This document shows, piece after piece, positions 63,423 through 64,000 of a DNA stretch of 64,000 nt. Positions within the stretch are counted from its first letter, which is position 1. The number at the start of each line of letters is the position of its first letter. A model generated the notes under the pieces. It was not told where the DNA came from. It did no database searches and saw only the letters and a list, made by a program, of their open reading frames with translations. A program made the position numbers and the translations under genes. This DNA comes from CALMKX01 sp036274895 (lineage in GTDB: Bacteria > Acidobacteriota > Thermoanaerobaculia > Multivoradales > SZUA-115). The stretch is from contig DASUEU010000008.1 of NCBI GenBank assembly GCA_036274895.1, forward strand, positions 124,001 to 188,000, written 5' to 3'.

Positions 63423-64000
63423 CTACGAGCCGGTGGCCCCCTCGGTTTCGGCCTCTCGCGGTCCCCAACCCCGAGCCGACATCCTCAGGGCCAAGTCCTT
63501 GCGAGCACGGTGGATGTAGGTCTTGACCGTACCGAGCGGCAAGCCCATCACCTGCGCGATCTCCTCGTAAGCGAACCCTTCCTGGAAGCGTAGCACGAGC
63601 ACTTCACGGTACTCGGAGCGCATCCCGGCCATGGCCACTTCGAGATGCGCGGCCAGATCCTTGCGCTCGGCGGCCAGCTCCGGACTGGGGCTGGTGGCAT
63701 CCTCGAGGGTCTCGGCCAGGGGCCGCTCGTCGTCTCCCGCGGCGTCGAGGGAGACCGAGTCCGGGGTGCGCCGCCGCAGGGCGTCGATGGTCGTGTTGTG
63801 GGCGATCTTGAACAGCCAGCTCGACAGACGATGGCCTGGATCGAAACGGTCGAGGGCACGATAGGCCTTGAGGAAGGTCTCCTGGGCGAGATCCTCGGCC
63901 AGGGACGAGCTGCGCACCATGCGCAGGATGAGCGTGTAGATCGGCCGCTCGAAGCGGACCACGATCTCCTTGAAGGCCCGTTCCTCGCCGGCGAGCGCAC
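63423..64000 (-). CDS. ECF RNA polymerase sigma factor (5' partial)
   Basis: At least 192 residues; the frame is open to the right edge, so the N-terminus is missing. Region 2 is represented by SSLAEDLAQETFLKAYRALD and RLSSWLFKIAHNTTIDALRR, region 4 by REVLVLRFQEGFAYEEIAQV and GTVKTYIHRARKDLAL. It matches RpoE/SigW-like ECF factors. The downstream putative anti-sigma gene begins 6 bases after its stop, suggesting a stress-responsive unit that also includes the membrane protein. An internal GTG at 63962 is unlikely to be the true start. Confidence 0.9.
   Translation of the reverse strand, partial: ALAGEERAFKEIVVRFERPIYTLILRMVRSSSLAEDLAQETFLKAYRALDRFDPGHRLSSWLFKIAHNTTIDALRRRTPDSVSLDAAGDDERPLAETLEDATSPSPELAAERKDLAAHLEVAMAGMRSEYREVLVLRFQEGFAYEEIAQVMGLPLGTVKTYIHRARKDLALRMSARGWGPREAETEGATGS

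Overview
This is a very G+C-rich, densely coded chromosomal segment from a Gram-negative bacterium. The diderm evidence is Lnt, a Tat system, a beta-barrel protein, lipoproteins and periplasmic proteases. The gene mix (DUF4199 with a membrane LuxR protein, TPR proteins with small secreted partners, MacAB-like pumps with two permeases, the tilS-ftsH-folP-cdaA-ybbR-glmM-pdxJ chain) fits Acidobacteriota, perhaps a Thermoanaerobaculia-like lineage. That placement is inference; no rRNA gene is present. Many genes start at GTG or TTG, and neighbours often overlap by 4 bases.

Layout. 0-6.3 kb: 3' end of a secreted serine protease, small DUF proteins, a membrane LuxR regulator next to a DUF4199 protein, and a CPA2 cation/proton antiporter. 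6.3-8.8 kb: a small accessory islet with a RelE/ParE-HigA-like toxin-antitoxin pair, an 89-residue antitoxin-like protein, a HEPN-like protein and a divergent ribbon-helix-helix protein. Four copies of a 19-bp repeat lie in the first 9 kb, each at the end of a gene. 8.8-13.7 kb: a TetR regulator with a visible operator, leading into a 4-hydroxybenzoyl-CoA reductase-type molybdenum hydroxylase (hcrC, hcrA, hcrB). 13.7-15.2 kb: a PfkB kinase and a Fur regulator.

15.2-22.5 kb (minus): nfeD, slipin, SPOR protein, lnt, prfB (programmed +1 frameshift, start overlapping the lnt stop) and a glycosyltransferase. 22.5-28.9 kb: a phosphoesterase, a beta-barrel protein, a YyaL-type protein with a DsbD-like tail, a DUF6503 protein, a cobalamin-binding protein and DoxX. 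28.9-36.4 kb (minus): hydrolase, pyrD, a TPR protein preceded by a small secreted protein, an adhesin-like lipoprotein and an M28 peptidase. 36.5-40.8 kb: an efflux/ABC operon. 40.8-48.6 kb: tatC/tatA, an S41 protease, a repeat-containing secreted protein, an HDAC-like deacetylase, a sigma-like fragment, rpmG with tRNA-Asp and tRNA-Val, superoxide dismutase and an ArsR regulator.

48.7-56.6 kb is a tightly coupled plus-strand operon: a CAT-anticodon tRNA, tilS (first ATG inside the tRNA), ftsH, folP, cdaA, cdaR-like, glmM and pdxJ. It joins tRNA modification, membrane proteolysis, folate, c-di-AMP, UDP-GlcNAc and PLP synthesis. 56.6-64 kb holds an NtrC-type regulator, a LABN membrane protein, recD2, and a sigma / putative anti-sigma / membrane-protein set that runs off the right edge. 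Several genes show a -10-like hexamer only 8-9 bases before the start codon and no Shine-Dalgarno, suggesting leaderless transcripts.
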